DNA of 64,000 nt from Brachycybe producta (Eukaryota; Arthropoda; Diplopoda; Playtdesmida; Andrognathidae): positions 605,001-669,000 of the forward strand of contig JAUPFP010000006.1 in assembly GCA_036925085.1 (NCBI GenBank), given 5' to 3'. Numbering within the stretch: position 1 is the stretch's first letter; the number at the start of each line of letters is the position of its first letter. Under the pieces are notes generated by a model that was not told where the DNA came from, made no database searches, and saw nothing but the letters and a program-made list of their open reading frames with translations. The position numbers and the translations under genes were made by a program. Shown here piece after piece: positions 59,286 to 64,000 of the stretch.

Positions 59286-60034
59286 TATTATACACGTGTT
59301 TCTTAATTTGAGCTTAAAAATAAAGTTAAATAAAGTTAAAACATACAAGTTTAAACCTAAAGTGACTTGCTAGAAGAAAGTTAGTTTTGCTAGAAATGCA
59401 TTATTTACATAACTCTCTCATTTGAGTATAATTTTGTTTGCGGCAGAAAAGTGATTGAAGAAGATTTTTCAGTTGTTTTTTTGGCGTTTTTAGTTTGGTA
59501 TTTTTTCTTCTTCTTCTCAGGTGTATAATGAGGTTTATTTGTATGTTGATTAAGGTGGTGGTGGTGGTTGGGGGGGGGGGAGAGAATATCTGTAAAATGT
59601 GTATTTAATGGGTGTTTTCACACACTACATACAGTACATACAACTGTTTGGTAGAATCCGCAATTGGTTTTGAAAACCTAAATATATGGTGGGATTCGAG
59701 GTTGTTTATGTTCTCAACTGTTGTTTTTTTATGGACATTGGAGTTGTTACCACTTGCTAGTCAGTCATTTACTGTATTTTGTAGGGTGGGGTGGAGGTTT
59801 GTTATACCTACTTGTCCCCTGTCCCTTTTTCCTATCTTACAGACAGAATATATACTCAGATAACCCCTATTACTATGGTTCCATTATCTTCACAGAGGAT
59901 AGAAGATAGAGGATACTGTATTTCCGCCTCCTGTCTTAAAAAAAGACATAAGCACCCGGGTGATTTACTATATGACCCAGGTGATCTTCTGGTTGGCGTT
60001 GGCCATTTGTCTAAGTTCTACTAGAGATGGCCAT

Positions 60035-60188
60035 CAGAGTCGGTTTAAGGTATACACATGCCCTGGGCAAAAAAGAAAACATGCTCTCCATAAATGGTTA
60101 TGGCTTACTGACTTATGGTGCATTTCTATTATAGAATATGCACCCTTTTTCAATTTACCCACTCCGCCCAAGCCTTAATCTGGCCCTG
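60035..60188. repeat. hAT-like MITE with near-perfect 8-bp target duplication
   Basis: Ends CAGAGTCGGTTTAAGG and the inverse CAGGGCCAGATTAAGG; flanks ATGGCCAT (60027-60034) and ATGACCAT (60189-60196). 154 bp. Confidence 0.6.
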
Positions 60189-60262
60189 ATGACCATCTCA
60201 AATGGAGAAGACAGTAAGTAGCTTTCCTGTAGAAGGCCATGGTTTCGACGTCATGAAACATG

Positions 60263-60445
60263 TACTGTAAGTCCTCAACTTGGGTGGCTAATTCTTTCCG
60301 GATTTTTTCCTCATATGTTGAATGCCATTAAGTACTATGCTGTTTTATTGTGTTTACTGAGCCAATTGCTACATGGCATTGCTATTGTAAGAGAAAGTAC
60401 TGCAACTGCAGAACTCGAATCAGTATAAGTTGGGGACTTACTGTA
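60263..60445. repeat. Small MITE with TACAGTAAGTCC-type ends
   Basis: TACTGTAAGTCCTCAACTT and the inverse TACAGTAAGTCCCCAACTT bound 183 bp. Confidence 0.55.
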
Positions 60446-60957
60446 CTACAAATGGCTATGCGCAGTACACCTATCTGTATCCGATATCCTCTTTCGGAGG
60501 CGGATTGGGAATTTTCTGAAAACGAGCGGCTAGGTAGCTGTTCCGCTACCAACGATGTCGATGATTATCCTCGAAAAACGAAGATAATGGAACCATAGAA
60601 TTATTTGCTTCTTGTTGCCTTTCAATCTCCCTTATTGTCGATATAGGCAATTGCTCCATACCTTTTTTTTGACATATGGCTAAAATGAAGGTTGAGTGGG
60701 CTGACCATATGGCTCACTAGACCAACACTTTTTTTTGTAAGAAAGAAGAAAGCAAAAATAAGGAGATCTCATAGAGAAGAAGACAGAAAATTGGGGGGAA
60801 AATTGGGAAGGGAAGAAAAAAAAAACTGACCGTGTGAGATTTAGAAAGGAAGTTGGGTTTTTGTCCGTTGTATTGTATTATTGAGAAAATTGTAAGAAGA
60901 AACAACAGATTTTTTCTTCTTCTTCAAGAAAGTGATTTTGAGGCGGTAACTTGATCA

Positions 60958-60986
60958 GTGATCATCATCATCATCATCATCATCAG
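60958..60986. repeat. (ATC)n microsatellite
   Basis: About 28 bp of ATC. Confidence 0.85.
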
Positions 60987-61194
60987 TAACGGCCAAATTT
61001 TGTGTCTTTTACCTGAGACACACACCGATGTTAATTTATATTCAGGAAATGATGTTACTTTTTAAACAAAAAAGAGAAAAGGGGGGGGGGGGAATTATTT
61101 TTATAATCAAGACACTAGAAAATCATTAAACACAACTTATGTGAATTGAGAATTTTTCACATTATTATATATAATAAAATTTCAATATTGGATC

Positions 61195-61567
61195 AAATTA
61201 CTTTTAAAAGTAATTAGTTACTAATTGTATCCGTGAAAAACTAATTACAATTACATATTTTTTTAAAGAAATTAATGGAAATTATTTCATTTCTCAAAAC
61301 ATTTCAATTATCGGTATTTTCCAAAAACAAAAACCATAAAATTGATGCTCAAATGCACTTCAGCAATAGTTAATTCAAGCACCAAAGTAATTGTATAACA
61401 AATAATAGTGTAAAATATAAAAACAAAAGTAACTTGAAAAGTAACTGCATTTTTCATTAGAAAAAGTAACTACAAATTACTAATTACGATTTACTAATTA
61501 TTTGAAAAAGTACTTACAGTAGTTAGTAATTCATTACTTTTGATAAATTACTTCTCAACACAGAAGC
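61195..61567. repeat. CAGTGTTGGGAAGTAA-type hAT-like element, copy 2
   Basis: TACTTTTAAAAGTAATTAGT at the left, AATTACAATTAC motifs, and right end the inverse of TGTTGAGAAGTAATTTATC. About 370 bp, uninterrupted. Confidence 0.6.
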
Positions 61568-61569
61568 TC

Positions 61570-62600
61570 ATTTTAAAAGATTTTGTCATGAAGATACATA
61601 CTTTTCCATTTTAAGTTTCTAACTTGAAAATACATTTACTTTCATTTTACTTTAAAAATTACCATTGAAGTCACTTATTATAATAACAGTGCAAACTTCA
61701 ATTGTCCTCTTTAATAAAAAAAAAGTCCAATGATATGGAAAATCATAACAAGAGGATTTTTTTTATTTATCAACTTTCTTTTTCTCTTAATTTTTTCTTC
61801 TTCCTTATTTATATTTATAAATAGTTGAAATTATTATGAAAGTGATAGTGAAAAAAAAACCTCATACTTTGATAATAAAACAAACATATATTTATCTAAA
61901 TTTACAATCTAAAAATAATATAGAGAAAAAGGCTTATTTTTTTTTTCCTTTTAAAAAAGGGTATTAAAAAGGCCCTTTACCCAGTGACATACTGAACTTG
62001 AAATTGTATATGTACACAATTTTACTTTCAGTTTTTTTAACATAGATATAAAATATACTGAAAACTGAAATAAATGTTTTTTTTTCCTCTTTGCATTTAG
62101 TTAACATGATAAATAATCTACAAATTGTAATTTTTTTAATGCCAAATGAAAGGGACTTTTTAAAAAAAAGTATAAAAATATAAAAGACAAGATGGTCGGC
62201 ATCTGTCATCGAGTGAACTTCCTTTAGAAAAACGTTTTAAAACTGAACTGGACAGATGTGTAAAATGATGGTGAATCTTAACTAGATAAAGTTTAAACCT
62301 TAACCCTCCTTCTTCTTTCTTTCTTCTGTTGTAAACCCTCAGGAGAAAAAGGAAGAGGGAGGAAGAAAATTGGGCTGGGGGTAACCCTACCCCAAAAGTA
62401 TAAACACATTTAATGTGAAATTCAGACTTATATTAATTAATTTCAAAATTTGCAATTTTAAAGCCATGTGTGCATGGTGCGAACCTGGTGGTGGTGGTTG
62501 TGTTTAGAAGTTATTCTTATTACCTGTTCCAAGTGAGGTATATCCTATTGCAGGTTGTTCCTAAGGTGATGGTGTGCCTCTCTCTCGATCTCTGGTGTAA
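61570..62600. other. Gene-free stretch
   Basis: A weak family B arm at 61570-61625; otherwise AT-rich DNA. Confidence 0.5.
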
Positions 62601-62604
62601 AAAT

Positions 62605-62830
62605 GATGAAAAACTTGAATGTGTTTTAGAAACTAGAAAGGAAATTCAATCACTTAAAAAGTATTTTCACGTTGAATATCTTTCAAAATAAGCTTTTTAT
62701 GCGTGTTTCACAATGACCCAATTATAAGCATATAAGATTCATTTTGAAAGATATCAAGATCAAAATATTTCTTATGTGATTAGAGCTACCCTTTCTAGTT
62801 TCTAAAACACTTTCAATTTTTTCATACTTA
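62605..62830. repeat. Family B arms
   Basis: TTTTAGAAACTAGAAAGGAA, CAATCACTTAAAAAGTATTT, TATCTTTCAAAATAAGC, then TTTTGAAAGATATCAAGATC and CTTTCTAGTTTCTAAAACAC. Shows the intact sequence at the point where family A sits in the 16.4-kb copy. Confidence 0.75.
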
Positions 62831-63296
62831 TATTCTTGATAAAAATTAAAAGAAATTTGAAATTTTGAAAGTTAAAAACAGACTAAAAATGAACTGAGGG
62901 TTAAAGACTGGTGAAAAGTATTGATTGCATTTGTGTGGTCAGTGTTTGGGTTTTTTACTTGGTCATCTTGAGGTTTACCCGACAGTTTACCAGTAGGCCT
63001 CACTTCTTTTGAGATGACTTCCGAACTGGACATTATATATATAAGACATTTGACGTATTTAGTTTCCTGTTCAATATATAAGATTAAACTGACTGAAAGT
63101 GAGGCAAGTACCCTCCTTACCCAGGACACTTTGCAAATATGTCTGCGTGACATTTGCAAATGAACGCCTTTTCCCTGTTCCTTTTTTTATTACAAAATTA
63201 AACAAATAATAAAAAAAGTCCAGTCATTCATGTGTTTCAAAACATCTGGAATCCATTCTTAATTGATGTCTATACTTAATGAGTGTAGACGCAATT

Positions 63297-63412
<116 letters not shown>

Positions 63413-64000
63413 TTATTATTGAGATTTATATGTTTGTCGATTTTGTGGGTTTAACATTTCCGGAAATTTTTTAATTTTAGTCATATGCAAGACTTTTTTT
63501 TGTTATTTTATGTAAAGGTGAATTTATTATTATTTATGCTTGAGCAGTTTAAGTTCAGAGAAAAATTCAGGTGCATAATATATTTACAGAGTGTTTCTAA
63601 AACTACTTTCAATATATTTTTTTATTGAATGTTAGTGGGGATGATGATGATGTTCTAACAGTGAAAAAAGTGAGAAACACGCCTGAAATTTAATGCTATT
63701 TATTATTGTATGAAGGCGGGTTAATGCTTTGTTTTGCCGCCAATTTCATAATGTAAACAAAGGCACATGTCATGAAGTAATCAATATGGTTGATAATTTT
63801 AGTCAGAAGGAACACTTGTAGAAAGAACTTTTTAAATTCGTCATCTTTGGGTACCACTTTGAATTATGTTAGTTTGGTTGAATTTGTTCCTCTTTTGTTA
63901 CCAATTTTAACTGATGGTAATCAAAGTTAGTAATGAGTTTTGTTGAAAATTATTCTTCTATGGGTACCATTTTGGCAGATGGTATAATCAATATTGACAG

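Larger units (their letters stand above)
59872..60598. repeat. Element with 19-bp inverted ends, two MITEs inside
   Basis: CTATGGTTCCATTATCTTC (59872-59890) and its perfect inverse (60580-60598) bound 727 bp. The two features listed next lie within. An 82-codon frame at 60350-60598 runs across repeat ends and matches no family known to me. Confidence 0.6.

Noticed and set aside
60350-60598. 82-codon frame
   Set aside because: It spans the ends of two repeat elements and matches no transposase motif.

Overview
This is animal nuclear DNA: AT-rich, with introns, many microsatellites and dense short non-autonomous DNA transposons. I can support only one protein-coding gene, a Notch ligand of the Delta family, read right to left (minus strand) across about the first 22.8 kb. 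The domain order (signal peptide, MNNL, DSL, nine EGF repeats, one membrane span, a tail with an NEQN motif) and its close likeness to fly Delta point to an invertebrate bilaterian. The sequence alone does not give the species. No viral or retroviral remains, CRISPR arrays, tRNA or rRNA genes were recognised.

Delta layout (minus strand). A possible TATA/Inr promoter lies near 22.8 kb, with a possible non-coding first exon at 22355-22779. Coding exons: 20823-20900 (signal peptide; its 5' UTR may reach 21217), 19421-19765 and 17908-17983 (MNNL), 13078-13362 (end of N-terminal region plus DSL), 8782-8842 and 5047-5177 (EGF1-2), 3418-3587 (EGF3-4), 3061-3277 (EGF4-6), 1757-2975 (EGF6-9, membrane span, tail). 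All eight internal splice junctions keep the reading frame and give 860 residues. The last visible exon ends in a strong donor whose GTAAG supplies an in-frame TAA. Either the protein stops there or, more likely, a short last exon lies beyond the left edge.

Right of the promoter (about 22.8-64 kb) I see no gene on either strand. The region holds several families of foldback or MITE elements, often nested. These are: a 207-bp hAT-like foldback with three copies, each flanked by a recognisable 8-bp target duplication; a 300-bp GTACACAC-ended family (four copies); a roughly 370-bp foldback family B with more than a dozen copies or arms; a roughly 310-bp foldback family A; pogo/Tigger-like ends; a probable Helitron end; CAGTGTTGGGAAGTAA-type elements; and a GC-rich 185-bp repeat. 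There are also long microsatellites and polypyrimidine stretches. The desert may hold regulatory DNA for Delta; a dense E-box cluster at 50.2-50.7 kb is the best visible candidate. The Delta introns contain the same repeat families and a perfect 326-bp tandem duplication.
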